Below are positions 9,280-16,181 of a stretch of DNA of 30,994 nt, in pieces. A program made the translations under genes and the position numbers. The DNA comes from Candidatus Pacearchaeota archaeon (lineage in GTDB: Archaea > Nanobdellota > Nanobdellia > Pacearchaeales > GW2011-AR1). The stretch lies in the NCBI GenBank assembly GCA_016234065.1, contig JACQLJ010000014.1:1-30994 (forward strand). Reading direction: 5' to 3'. A model generated the notes under the pieces. The model worked only from the letters and a program-made list of their open reading frames with translations. It made no database searches and had not been told where the DNA came from. Within the stretch, counting starts at the first letter, position 1, and each line of letters opens with the position of its first letter.

Positions 9280-10209
9280 TTATTGGCTTACTTTCAGCTC
9301 TTTTTCTTTTATTTTTATTTTTTCTTCCAAGTCAAGCTTTTCTATCAATTCCTTGTAACGATTTCTGATTGTGACTTCTGTTATTCCGGCTATATCTGCG
9401 ACTTCTCTTTGCGTTTTCTTTTCGTCGTTTATCAAAGCAGCGACATACAATGCAGCTGCTGAAATTCCCGCAGGACCTCTTCCTGAAGTTAATTCAACAT
9501 CTTCCGCTTTCTTTAAAATTTTCAAGGCGTCATTCTGCGTCTTAGGGCTTAATTTCAAAACAGAAGAAAATCTTGAGACATAGTCCTTGGGAGAGCTTTG
9601 CTTTATTTTTATTCCGAGTTTTCTTATGATAAATCTGTATGTTCTTCCGATTTCTTTTCTTTCAACGTCGGACGCAGTTGCCATTTCGTCAAGAGTTCTT
9701 GGTATGTTGTAAGAACGACAAGCAATATACAAACATGCCGCTATTACCGATTCCATTGAACGCCCACGAACCATTCCTCTTTGGAGAACATATCTGTAAA
9801 TCCTTGTTGCCTCTTCTCTTACAACGCTTGGAAGATTCAGGTAGAATGACACAAGGCGAAGTTCAGCCATAGCGAGACGCAAGTTCCTTTCAATGCTCGT
9901 GCTTACACGCTCCTGCCATTTTTTCAATCTTAAGAATTTCCTTGTCTGTCCTGAATCAAGTTTGTAAATATCTGAGATTTCTCCGACGTTTGTTGTCAGG
10001 CCTTGGTCAAATTTCTGCATGCTTATTGGCGCTCCGCCACGCCCTTTCTTTTCTGTCTTGTCAAATTTGCTTGACATATCAATTCCTGTATCAACCATTT
10101 TTTCCTCTATAACAAGCCCGCAGTTGTTGCATATAATCTCGCCTAGGTTAGGGTCGTAAGTAAGGTTAACACTTCCACATTCAGGGCATTTTTTTATAAA
10201 ATTAGACAT
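9280..10209 (-). CDS. tfb: transcription initiation factor IIB (TFB)
   Basis: 309 aa, full length for archaeal TFB. It binds the TBP-TATA complex and recruits RNA polymerase. The N-terminal zinc ribbon has C8-x2-C11 and C27-x2-C30. Next come a B-reader/linker region (residues about 45-100) and two cyclin-like repeats (about 115-205 and 210-300). The second ends in a helix-turn-helix (QREVADIAGITEVTIRNRYK) that reads the BRE next to TATA. The start is supported by a TATA-like box on the minus strand at 10227-10237, about 28 nt from the ATG. Its DNA partners are the TATA-like boxes seen in front of most genes here. S8e lies upstream in the same direction. Confidence 0.97.
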   Translation of the reverse strand: MSNFIKKCPECGSVNLTYDPNLGEIICNNCGLVIEEKMVDTGIDMSSKFDKTEKKGRGGAPISMQKFDQGLTTNVGEISDIYKLDSGQTRKFLRLKKWQERVSTSIERNLRLAMAELRLVSFYLNLPSVVREEATRIYRYVLQRGMVRGRSMESVIAACLYIACRSYNIPRTLDEMATASDVERKEIGRTYRFIIRKLGIKIKQSSPKDYVSRFSSVLKLSPKTQNDALKILKKAEDVELTSGRGPAGISAAALYVAALINDEKKTQREVADIAGITEVTIRNRYKELIEKLDLEEKIKIKEKELKVSQ

Positions 10210-10302
10210 TTTAAAATAATAGTAAAGTTTATAAAAGATTTCTATTTATAAAGCTTTCTACACCTCAAAATTAAAGAAAATTACTACTTTTCATCAATAA
10301 AA

Positions 10303-10662
10303 TCACTCAACAAGAATTCCATTAATAACTCCTTCCTGACTTGGGCGATTTGTAATCCTAACTTTTCCAATATCTGTTTCAACTATGGCTCCTTTTGTCA
10401 GAACGTTTTGTCTTGCTAGGAATCTGTTTGAAGGAGTTTCAAGAACCTTTTTTATTTCAGCTTTTTTAGCGCCTTTATTTGTTTGAACATTTACAAACTT
10501 GACTTTTAGGAAAAATACCTTTTTCTTTCCGCCTCTTGTTCTTTTTGTCTTTCTTTTTTCATCCCCTATTTTTATTATTCTTTTCTGCCCTGGAATTTCA
10601 TTTAACTTTTTCTTTCTCGCTTTAATATACCTCCCACCAGAGATTTTTCTTCCCGTTTTCAT
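10303..10662 (-). CDS. rps8e: 30S ribosomal protein S8e
   Basis: 119 aa, close to the usual archaeal length. The N-terminus (KTGRKISGGRYIKARKKK) is the basic S8e signature. The C-terminal half (LTKGAIVETDIGKVRITNRP, then SQEGVINGILVE) matches the conserved end of the family. S8e is a component of the archaeal and eukaryotic small subunit and is absent from bacteria. A TATA-like ATTTAAAT at 10683-10690 sits 28 nt before the start codon, indicating a leaderless mRNA. It is divergent from the Sm-like gene across a 161-bp intergenic region. That region contains both promoters and an unexplained C-rich stretch near 10735-10753. Confidence 0.96.
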   Translation of the reverse strand: MKTGRKISGGRYIKARKKKLNEIPGQKRIIKIGDEKRKTKRTRGGKKKVFFLKVKFVNVQTNKGAKKAEIKKVLETPSNRFLARQNVLTKGAIVETDIGKVRITNRPSQEGVINGILVE

Positions 10663-10823
10663 TTGAAAAAATCTCTAATTTAATTTAAATAAGTTTCTGT
10701 TTGAATATTATATAAATTAAAGATGTTATCTTCATCTCTCCCGCCCACTCCCAAAATATTTAGATTTGGCATAATAAAATTTCCCACGGAAATGTTTATA
10801 AACAATTTATACAAGTTTAAAAT

Positions 10824-11072
10824 ATGGTTAACGGAATTGAAAGGCCTTTAGATTTGCTGAATAATTCAAAAAACAAAGAGGTCTTGGTTCATTTGAAGGG
10901 AGACAAACAATTCGTTGGAACATTGCTGGCATTTGATATCCACATAAACATTGTTTTGGATAATACAAAAGAAATGCAAAACAATGAAGTGAAAAGAAAT
11001 ATTGGATTAACTTTTCTTAGAGGAGACACAATAATTTTTATTTCACCGGCATCCTTTTCTTCAACCAAATAA
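10824..11072 (+). CDS. Sm-like archaeal protein (LSm)
   Basis: 82 aa, a single LSm domain. Residues 4-40 (ERPLDLLNNSKNKEVLVHLK followed by GDKQFVGTLLAFDIHINIVL) form the Sm1 motif, including the conserved G and the D-x-H/N-x-N/V signature. FLRGDTIIFI (about 64-73) is Sm2 with its RG dipeptide. Such proteins form rings that bind U-rich RNA and take part in RNA processing. A TATA-like TTTATAAA at 10795-10802, 29 nt before the ATG, supports the start and a leaderless transcript. RNase Z follows 59 nt later, which is consistent with an RNA-metabolism neighbourhood. Confidence 0.93.
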   Translation: MVNGIERPLDLLNNSKNKEVLVHLKGDKQFVGTLLAFDIHINIVLDNTKEMQNNEVKRNIGLTFLRGDTIIFISPASFSSTK

Positions 11073-11131
11073 CTGCTCAGAAAATAAAAACCTTTAGTTA
11101 CTTTTATTAATTATATTTTCTTTTCTATGGC

Positions 11132-12025
11132 ATGATAAAAGTAACTTTTTTGGGAACTTCTTATTCAATTCCAACTCCTGAAAGAAATCATACAGGTATA
11201 CTCCTAACTTACAAGGGAGAAAATATACTCATTGATTGTGGAGAAGGAATTCAGAGGCAATTCAAAATTGCGAAAATAAGTATGTCAAAGATAACTAGAA
11301 TTTTATTGACTCACTGGCATGGAGATCATGTCTTAGGACTTCCAGGACTATTGCAAACCCTTTCTCTAGGAAATCAGAAGAAAAACCTTTTTATTTACGG
11401 GCCCAAAGGCATTAAGAAACACATAAGCCAAATGTTAGATGCGTTTCCGTTTCAATTAAATTACAAAATATCAATAAGTGAAGTTTCTGGAAAATTCTTT
11501 GAAAATGATGAATTTATTTTAGAATCAAAAGAGATGACTCACGGAATTCCCTGCAATGCATATTCTTTTGTAAAAAAAGGAAAGCTGAGAATTGACAAAG
11601 GTAAACTAAAAAAATCAAAACTTCCACATGGTCCTTTGTTAAAACAATTGACTTTAGGAAAAGATGTTATTCATGGCGGAAAGAAATACAAATACGAGGA
11701 CTTGACATATGAAGACAAAGGGCTGAAAATATCTTTTGTTCTTGACACCTCAATAAACAATAAAATAGCCCCTTTTGTAAAAAATTCTGATTTGCTTATT
11801 TGTGAATCAACCTTTCATTCTGAATTAGAAAAAGAGGCGATGGAGAAAAAGCATTTAACTGCGAAACAAGCAGGAGAGATTGCAAAAAAATCAAATTCAA
11901 AAAAACTTTTATTGACGCATATTAGCGATAGATACAAGAATGATTTGCTGAAATTACTGGAAGATGCAAAGAAGGTTTTCAAAAATTCCCATATGGTGAA
12001 GGATTTTGATATTGTGGATGTATAA
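11132..12025 (+). CDS. rnz: ribonuclease Z (tRNA 3' processing endonuclease)
   Basis: 297 aa, a metallo-beta-lactamase-fold enzyme that cuts pre-tRNAs after the discriminator base so that CCA can be added. The metal-binding motif THWHGDH (HxHxDH) is at about residues 60-66. Other family marks are FLGTSYSIPTPERN at the N-terminus, CGEGIQRQ near residue 38, GPKG, MTHGIPCNAY (metal His), LDTS and LLTHIS near the C-terminus. The length and order are those of the short archaeal form. All tRNAs seen here lack encoded CCA, so this activity is required. A TATA-like TTTATTAA at 11103-11110 lies 29 nt upstream of the ATG. Confidence 0.95.
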   Translation: MIKVTFLGTSYSIPTPERNHTGILLTYKGENILIDCGEGIQRQFKIAKISMSKITRILLTHWHGDHVLGLPGLLQTLSLGNQKKNLFIYGPKGIKKHISQMLDAFPFQLNYKISISEVSGKFFENDEFILESKEMTHGIPCNAYSFVKKGKLRIDKGKLKKSKLPHGPLLKQLTLGKDVIHGGKKYKYEDLTYEDKGLKISFVLDTSINNKIAPFVKNSDLLICESTFHSELEKEAMEKKHLTAKQAGEIAKKSNSKKLLLTHISDRYKNDLLKLLEDAKKVFKNSHMVKDFDIVDV

Positions 12026-12055
12026 ACTTTTAAACTGGTTTTAGTTTTGTTGAAG

Positions 12056-13201
12056 ATGGACATAAAAGAAGATTCCTTGAAATTGCATGAAAAACTTAAA
12101 GGAAAATTTGAAATTAAATCAAAACACGGAATTTCTTCAAAAGAAGACCTCTCTTTGCTTTACACTCCCGGAGTTGCTGAACCCTGTATAAAAATAAGCG
12201 AGAACAAAGAAAAAATTTATGATTACACAATAAAAGGAAATTCCGTCGCAGTAATTTCTGATGGAAGTTCTGTTCTCGGCTTGGGAAATATTGGTGCAGA
12301 ATCATCTCTTCCTGTGATGGAGGGAAAAGCGGTTTTATTCAAAGAATTTGCGAACATAGACGCTTTTCCAATATGCTTGAAAGAGCAAAATGTTAAGAAA
12401 ACAATAGAGACAATAAAAAATATTTCTGTTGTTTTTGGAGGAATAAATCTTGAGGACTTTAAAGCGCCAGAATGCTTTGAAATTGAAAGCTCACTTCAGG
12501 ATTTGGGAATTCCGGTAATGCATGACGACCAACATGGAACATCTGTTGTTGTTTTAGCTGCATTGATAAATTCATTTAATGTTGTAAAAAAGAAAAAAGA
12601 TGCAAAAATAGTGGTTAATGGTGCAGGAGCTGCCGGAACAGCAATTACAAAATTACTTTTTCATTACGGATTCAAAAATATTTTAGTTTGTGACACTCAG
12701 GGAATAATTCACAAAGGAAGAAATAATTTAAATTCTGCAAAAAAAGAAGTTGCAGAAATAACAAATAAGAATTTAGTTGAAGGCGATTTAAGAAAAGCGT
12801 TGGAAAATGCTGATGTTTTTATCGGAGTAAGCAAGGGAAATCTCCTTAATTCTAATGACATAAAGAAAATGAATCATGATGCAATTGTTTTTGCTATGGC
12901 GAATCCCACCCCTGAAATAATGCCTGATGAAGCAAAAAAAGCAGGGGCTAGAATTGTTGCAACAGGGAGATCTGATTTTCCAAATCAAATAAACAATGTT
13001 CTTGCTTTTCCAGGAATTTTCCGTGGTGCTTTGGATGTAAGAGCTAAAAAAATTACCACAAAAATGAAAGTTGCTGCAGCAGAAGCACTTGCAAATCTCG
13101 TTATTGCAAAGGAAGATAAAATTCTCCCATCTCCTTTGGATAAAAGTGTTGTTCCGGCTATTGCCGAAGCTGTTAAGAAAGCGTGGCTGGAAGAAAAATA
13201 A
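12056..13201 (+). CDS. malic enzyme (malate dehydrogenase, decarboxylating)
   Basis: 381 aa. Malic enzyme converts malate plus NAD(P)+ to pyruvate, CO2 and NAD(P)H in the cytoplasm. Visible signatures are YTPGVAEPC (about residues 35-43), the region GNSVAVISDGSSVLGLGNIG, the substrate/metal segment MHDDQHGTSVVV (about 155-166) and the nucleotide-binding VVNGAGAAGTA (about 188-198). ANPTPEI and FPGIFRGALDVRA complete the set. An in-frame TTG lies upstream, but the ATG at 12056 is preferred because TTTAAACT at 12028-12035 is 28 nt away, the leaderless spacing used here. The cofactor preference cannot be read by eye. It probably serves the pyruvate node in a reduced, fermentative metabolism (inference). 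Confidence 0.94.
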   Translation: MDIKEDSLKLHEKLKGKFEIKSKHGISSKEDLSLLYTPGVAEPCIKISENKEKIYDYTIKGNSVAVISDGSSVLGLGNIGAESSLPVMEGKAVLFKEFANIDAFPICLKEQNVKKTIETIKNISVVFGGINLEDFKAPECFEIESSLQDLGIPVMHDDQHGTSVVVLAALINSFNVVKKKKDAKIVVNGAGAAGTAITKLLFHYGFKNILVCDTQGIIHKGRNNLNSAKKEVAEITNKNLVEGDLRKALENADVFIGVSKGNLLNSNDIKKMNHDAIVFAMANPTPEIMPDEAKKAGARIVATGRSDFPNQINNVLAFPGIFRGALDVRAKKITTKMKVAAAEALANLVIAKEDKILPSPLDKSVVPAIAEAVKKAWLEEK

Positions 13202-13204
13202 AAA

Positions 13205-13693
13205 CTATTCTTTCAATACTACTACATTAGTCATGCCGCGTCTTTTTCTTTCCACGAGTCCTTTTCCTTCCAGACGATCAATGATTCTTGTTATTTTTGC
13301 CTTTCCAAGACCTGTTTTTTCAATAAGATCTGCCTGAAATATTGCTTTGTTTTTCTGGATTATTTCAAAGACCTGTTTTTCTTCGCTCTTAAGATCAGAG
13401 ATGTCAATTTTGATTTTCTTCATTCCTTCCTCTTTAATTATGATTTTTTCATTTGGCTTAGAGAAAACTAAGAATAACCCGACTATTATAAGCAAACCAA
13501 CAATTCCAAAAGAAAGATAGGTTTGCTGATTTATAGTTCCGTATGCAGGACAAACACCAATTCCATGTTCTAACTCCACTAATGGGCATGCTTGACTTAT
13601 AATCTCTTTCATTGCATTACTGAATAAAAATATTATGAATATAATTAAAGCAGAAATTCCCAAAATTAAATAACCTACATTTTTATTTTCCAT
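13205..13693 (-). CDS. membrane-anchored winged-helix regulator
   Basis: 162 aa. Two hydrophobic segments (about residues 7-25 and 61-80) flank an extracytoplasmic loop containing two Cys and a His (ACPLVELEHGIGVCPAYG). The C-terminal ~65 residues form a MarR/DUF7343-like winged helix (SEEKQVFEIIQKNKAIFQAD, TGLGKAKITRIIDRLEGKGL, VERKRRGMTNVVVL), placed in the cytoplasm by topology. It is divergently transcribed from the copper operon, with the start 94 bp from that gene's ATG, and has a TATA-like box at about 13711-13720. The layout suggests a one-component sensor whose Cys/His loop detects metal or redox state outside and whose winged helix acts on the shared promoter. That role is inference. 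The architecture is visible. Confidence 0.75.
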   Translation of the reverse strand: MENKNVGYLILGISALIIFIIFLFSNAMKEIISQACPLVELEHGIGVCPAYGTINQQTYLSFGIVGLLIIVGLFLVFSKPNEKIIIKEEGMKKIKIDISDLKSEEKQVFEIIQKNKAIFQADLIEKTGLGKAKITRIIDRLEGKGLVERKRRGMTNVVVLKE

Positions 13694-13733
13694 AATAACA
13701 CCAGAAATTTATTATTTAAGAAGTTTTTGTTAT

Positions 13734-13764
13734 TGAAACTAGTTTCACAAAAGCGCTTTTATAG
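13734..13764 (+). promoter_or_regulatory. copper-operon promoter with two adjacent palindromes
   Basis: TGAAACTAGTTTCA (13734-13747) is a perfect 14-bp palindrome. One base later AAAAGCGCTTTT (13749-13760) is a perfect 12-bp palindrome. The second runs into the TATA-like TTTTATAG at 13757-13764, about 30 nt before the ATG at 13788. Sites overlapping the BRE/TATA region fit repression or metal-dependent control by the divergent winged-helix protein or by the ArsR protein. Neither assignment is proven. Confidence 0.6.
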
Positions 13765-13787
13765 TGACTTTTCTATGTGGTATAGCT

Positions 13788-14474
13788 ATGTCATTTAAAG
13801 AATTCAGAAAAGAATTGAAAGGTGGAATCAGAGTTGAAGCGGAGCTTATAAAGACAGTATTTTATTCGCTTCTCACGTCTTTTTTAGTTCTTGGAGTTTT
13901 GTATCTTCTGAGATTTAGGTTTATAGAGGGATTTATGTCAAATTATGGATATTTTCTTTTTTTTGCCGCGTTGGGTTATGGATTTATTATTCCGGCGGTT
14001 AGACAGATTAGGGCTTATAAAGAATTTCCGTGCATGTCTGGAATGATGATTGGAATGACTACCGGCATGATAGCAGGGTTTCTTCCTGGATTTCTGGTTG
14101 CATCAACAAACGGGATGTTCGTTGGTAGCATGTTTGGCGTGACTCTTGGGATGGCATTTGGAATATGGAATGGAAAGTGCTGCGGGGTAATGGGAATAAT
14201 GGAAGGCATGATGGCCGGGTTCATGGGCGGACTGATGGGAGCAATGACTGCATTTATGTTGTTCAATGATCATTTAATTGCATCTATGGTTGTAGTGTCC
14301 ACAATTTCGGCGGTAATTTTATTTACTTTGAACTATATGATATATAAAGAAATGAAACTTGAAGAAAGAACAAACAAGGAAGACTACTTTTGGACATTTG
14401 TCATAACTTTTTTACTAATCACCTTAACCACCTGGATAATGGTGCTCGGACCGAGAAGTGGAGTTTTTGGGTAA
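13788..14474 (+). CDS. Met/Gly-rich multi-pass membrane protein of copper operon
   Basis: 228 aa from ATG 13788. A GTG at 13764 would add eight residues but lies on the TATA-like box, so ATG 13788 (about 30 nt from TATA) is preferred. After a charged N-terminus there are about six hydrophobic segments. The middle section is strikingly rich in Met and Gly (MSGMMIGMTTGMIAGF, then MEGMMAGFMGGLMGAMTAFM). It also has an adjacent Cys pair (KCCGV). Clusters of Met in membrane helices are typical of Cu(I) handling. It is first in an operon with cupredoxin, CopZ and CopA, and its stop is followed after one base by the next ATG. The family was not recognised. A copper-linked membrane role is inferred from composition and context. 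Confidence 0.7.
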   Translation: MSFKEFRKELKGGIRVEAELIKTVFYSLLTSFLVLGVLYLLRFRFIEGFMSNYGYFLFFAALGYGFIIPAVRQIRAYKEFPCMSGMMIGMTTGMIAGFLPGFLVASTNGMFVGSMFGVTLGMAFGIWNGKCCGVMGIMEGMMAGFMGGLMGAMTAFMLFNDHLIASMVVVSTISAVILFTLNYMIYKEMKLEERTNKEDYFWTFVITFLLITLTTWIMVLGPRSGVFG

Positions 14475-14475
14475 A

Positions 14476-14865
14476 ATGAAAAACACAACAATATTTTTTG
14501 TTGTTCTAGCAATGATTTTGACAATCGGAGGTTTTGTTTTTTTAAGCGGTAAGGATAGGGTCACAAGTAATTCTGTGCCAAATGCCGGACAATTCATAAA
14601 TGGAGAAATTCAGAAAGTAGTTCTAAGCAAAGAAGGATTTAATTACAAAGATGCAACTGCCCAAGCGGGAAGGCCTATTGCACTCAGCGCAGATAAATCA
14701 GTTGTTGGTTGTCTGCGATCAGTGGTAGTCAATGCTGAAGGCAAAAGATATTCAAAATACTTGCAGACCCCTGAAGACATTTTGGAATTGCCTGCACTCT
14801 CTAAGGGAACATACACTTTTTCCTGCACGATGGGAATGGGTTACGGAAAACTTAATGTTAAATAA
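14476..14865 (+). CDS. membrane-anchored cupredoxin-like copper protein
   Basis: 129 aa from ATG 14476 (junction TAA-a-ATG with the previous gene). An N-terminal hydrophobic segment (about residues 5-23) anchors or exports it. The C-terminal domain fits the small cupredoxin family often found with copper ATPases: a conserved strand with Cys (GCLRSVVV), a loop with charged residues, and the terminal strand YTFSCTMGMGYGKLNVK. In that strand the Cys and the Met residues of MGM occupy the copper-ligand loop. It would bind copper on the outer face of the membrane. It probably buffers or delivers metal to or from the neighbouring membrane proteins. The spacing shows it belongs to the 13788-18155 operon. 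Confidence 0.8.
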   Translation: MKNTTIFFVVLAMILTIGGFVFLSGKDRVTSNSVPNAGQFINGEIQKVVLSKEGFNYKDATAQAGRPIALSADKSVVGCLRSVVVNAEGKRYSKYLQTPEDILELPALSKGTYTFSCTMGMGYGKLNVK

Positions 14866-14866
14866 A

Positions 14867-15322
14867 ATGAATAAAATATTTAGGAAGCCCTATGTGTATT
14901 GGTTTTTTGGAGTTTTTATTTTTTATCTTGTTTTAAATATTTTAATTAGCGGTTTCTATGAAACAATTCCCTTGATTGTCATTTATGCCAGCACTGTTAA
15001 TTGGTTGAAGCTTACTCTTTCTTTTATATTGACTTTAGCTATTGGCTTTTTGGTTGCTCTTAACACTTTGGTGATTTATATGAAATATAAAGAAAGAAAA
15101 AAATGCAAGGGCACTGGAATTGCTGGTGTTGGAGCAGTAGGAGGGTTAATTGTGGGAGTTTGTCCTTTGTGTGTTACAGGGATTTTTCCATTGTTATTAG
15201 GATTCGCTGGAATAGGTTTTAGTTTTGCTTCACTTCCTTTTGAAGGCATTGAAATACAAATTTTAGTTATTGTAATCTTATTAATTAGTTTATACATTTT
15301 AACAAAAGAAAGATTTAAATAG
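14867..15322 (+). CDS. four-helix membrane protein with CPLC motif
   Basis: 151 aa from ATG 14867, immediately after the cupredoxin stop (TAA-a-ATG). Four hydrophobic segments are visible at about residues 8-29, 44-69, 82-113 and 130-146. The third contains GLIVGVCPLCVTGIFPLLLG, placing a Cys-Pro-Leu-Cys within the membrane, like the CPx motifs of heavy-metal ATPases and the Cys pairs of MerT-type mercury transporters. A basic cytoplasmic loop (KYKERKKCKG) precedes it. The family was not recognised. Metal transport or metal-dependent redox is inferred from the CPLC motif and the operon. A TATA-like TTTAAAT in its last codons serves the ArsR gene downstream. Confidence 0.7.
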   Translation: MNKIFRKPYVYWFFGVFIFYLVLNILISGFYETIPLIVIYASTVNWLKLTLSFILTLAIGFLVALNTLVIYMKYKERKKCKGTGIAGVGAVGGLIVGVCPLCVTGIFPLLLGFAGIGFSFASLPFEGIEIQILVIVILLISLYILTKERFK

Positions 15323-15337
15323 GTTATATGTATTATA

Positions 15338-15351
15338 TTATCATATGATAA
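15338..15351 (+). promoter_or_regulatory. palindrome over the arsR start codon
   Basis: TTATCATATGATAA is a perfect 14-bp palindrome that covers the ATG at 15345. A TATA-like TTTAAAT lies at 15314-15320, 31 nt upstream of that ATG, and would place the transcription start inside the palindrome. ArsR/SmtB dimers bind such inverted repeats, so autorepression of an internal promoter is likely (inference). Confidence 0.55.
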
Positions 15352-15728
15352 ATAATACCATATTAAAACACATGTGCAAAGAGGGATTTTCTGAAGACGA
15401 AATCTACGGAGCTTACAAGCTGTTTTTCGGCACTTTGGTTTCTGTCTCAAGATTGAAAATAATAAATCTGTTAAGGAGCGGGAAAAAGAATGTCTCGGAA
15501 ATGACGGATGAATTGGAAATGGACCAGACATCTGTTTCACATGATTTGGTCCGACTGAAACATCATGGTTTTGTAAAGGTCAGTGTTGAGGGAAGATACA
15601 GATATTATGCATTGAACAATGAAACAATAAAACCCATAATGAAACTAATTGATAAGCATATGTCGCAATATTGCATTCACATTCTGCGCAAAATGAAAAA
15701 AATTTCTGAAAATGAAAAACAACAATAA
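15345..15728 (+). CDS. ArsR-family metal-responsive regulator
   Basis: 127 aa. A winged helix-turn-helix occupies about residues 28-90: FFGTLVSVSRLKIINLLRSG, then KKNVSEMTDELEMDQTSVSH with recognition helix QTSVSHDLVRLKHHGFV, then a wing ending YRYYALN. This is the ArsR/SmtB pattern. The classical CxC metal site of ArsR is absent. Candidate ligands are C11, H10, H56, H63, H64 and the C-terminal region with H104, C108 and H110. It is the fourth gene of the copper operon, with its own TATA-like box and a palindrome over its start, so it may control the downstream copZ-copA part. Its stop overlaps the next gene by 17 nt. Confidence 0.85.
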   Translation: MINNTILKHMCKEGFSEDEIYGAYKLFFGTLVSVSRLKIINLLRSGKKNVSEMTDELEMDQTSVSHDLVRLKHHGFVKVSVEGRYRYYALNNETIKPIMKLIDKHMSQYCIHILRKMKKISENEKQQ

Positions 15729-15957
15729 TTTGCTTATATGGTTTTTTGGAATAATCATATTGTTGATTTTATTAAGTTGGTTTGGAATGGTGGGTTTTGG
15801 TTCAATAGATAGTTTTAATGGAATGATGGGAATGATGTATGGTAGTTACGGAAGTGGCATGATGTTTTTTGGATGGGTTTTCGGAATTTTGGTTTTAGTA
15901 ACTTTGATATTACTAATAATATGGCTGTTCCAGCAGGTACAAAGTCCAAAGAGATAA
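15712..15957 (+). CDS. Met-rich small membrane protein of copper operon
   Basis: 81 aa. It begins inside the arsR 3' end (17-nt overlap), indicating translational coupling. Two hydrophobic segments (about residues 7-27 and 49-73) flank a Met/Gly/Ser loop: FNGMMGMMYGSYGSGMMFFG. The MMxMM and GMM clusters are typical Cu(I)/Ag(I) ligand sets. It resembles the small SHOCT-associated membrane proteins found near copper ATPases but lacks a SHOCT tail. No enzymatic motif is seen. A copper-binding accessory role for CopA is inferred from composition and position directly before copZ. Confidence 0.7.
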   Translation: MKNNNNLLIWFFGIIILLILLSWFGMVGFGSIDSFNGMMGMMYGSYGSGMMFFGWVFGILVLVTLILLIIWLFQQVQSPKR

Positions 15958-15958
15958 A

Positions 15959-16180
15959 ATGAAAATGAAAATAAAATTAAAGATTGAAGGAATGCATTGC
16001 GCTTCTTGCGCTTCAAACATAGAGAGAAGTTTGAAAAAAATTCCTGAAATTAAGGAAGCAAATGTAAGTTTGATGACAAAAAAGGGATTTGTTGAAGCAG
16101 AAAAGTCCATCTCTGATGAAGAGTTAAAAAAAGCAGTTGAGAAAGTAGGATATAAATTAGTTGGAATTGAGAAAGAATAA
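15959..16180 (+). CDS. copZ: CopZ-like copper chaperone (HMA domain)
   Basis: 73 aa, a single heavy-metal-associated domain. The metal site is GMHCASCASN (about residues 11-20), the canonical MxCxxC, in the first loop of a beta-alpha-beta-beta-alpha-beta fold. The remaining secondary structure fits (SNIERSLKKIPEIKEANVSL and EELKKAVEKVGYKLVGIE). It binds Cu(I) in the cytoplasm and hands it to the P-type ATPase encoded directly downstream. The junctions on both sides are TAA-a-ATG. The CopA here has no N-terminal HMA domain of its own, which makes this free domain its likely partner. Confidence 0.92.
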   Translation: MKMKIKLKIEGMHCASCASNIERSLKKIPEIKEANVSLMTKKGFVEAEKSISDEELKKAVEKVGYKLVGIEKE

Positions 16181-16181
16181 A

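Noticed and set aside
15076..15540. Minus-strand open frame of 154 codons across the CPLC protein and arsR
   Set aside because: It is antisense to two well-supported genes, has a low-complexity composition and lacks promoter spacing.
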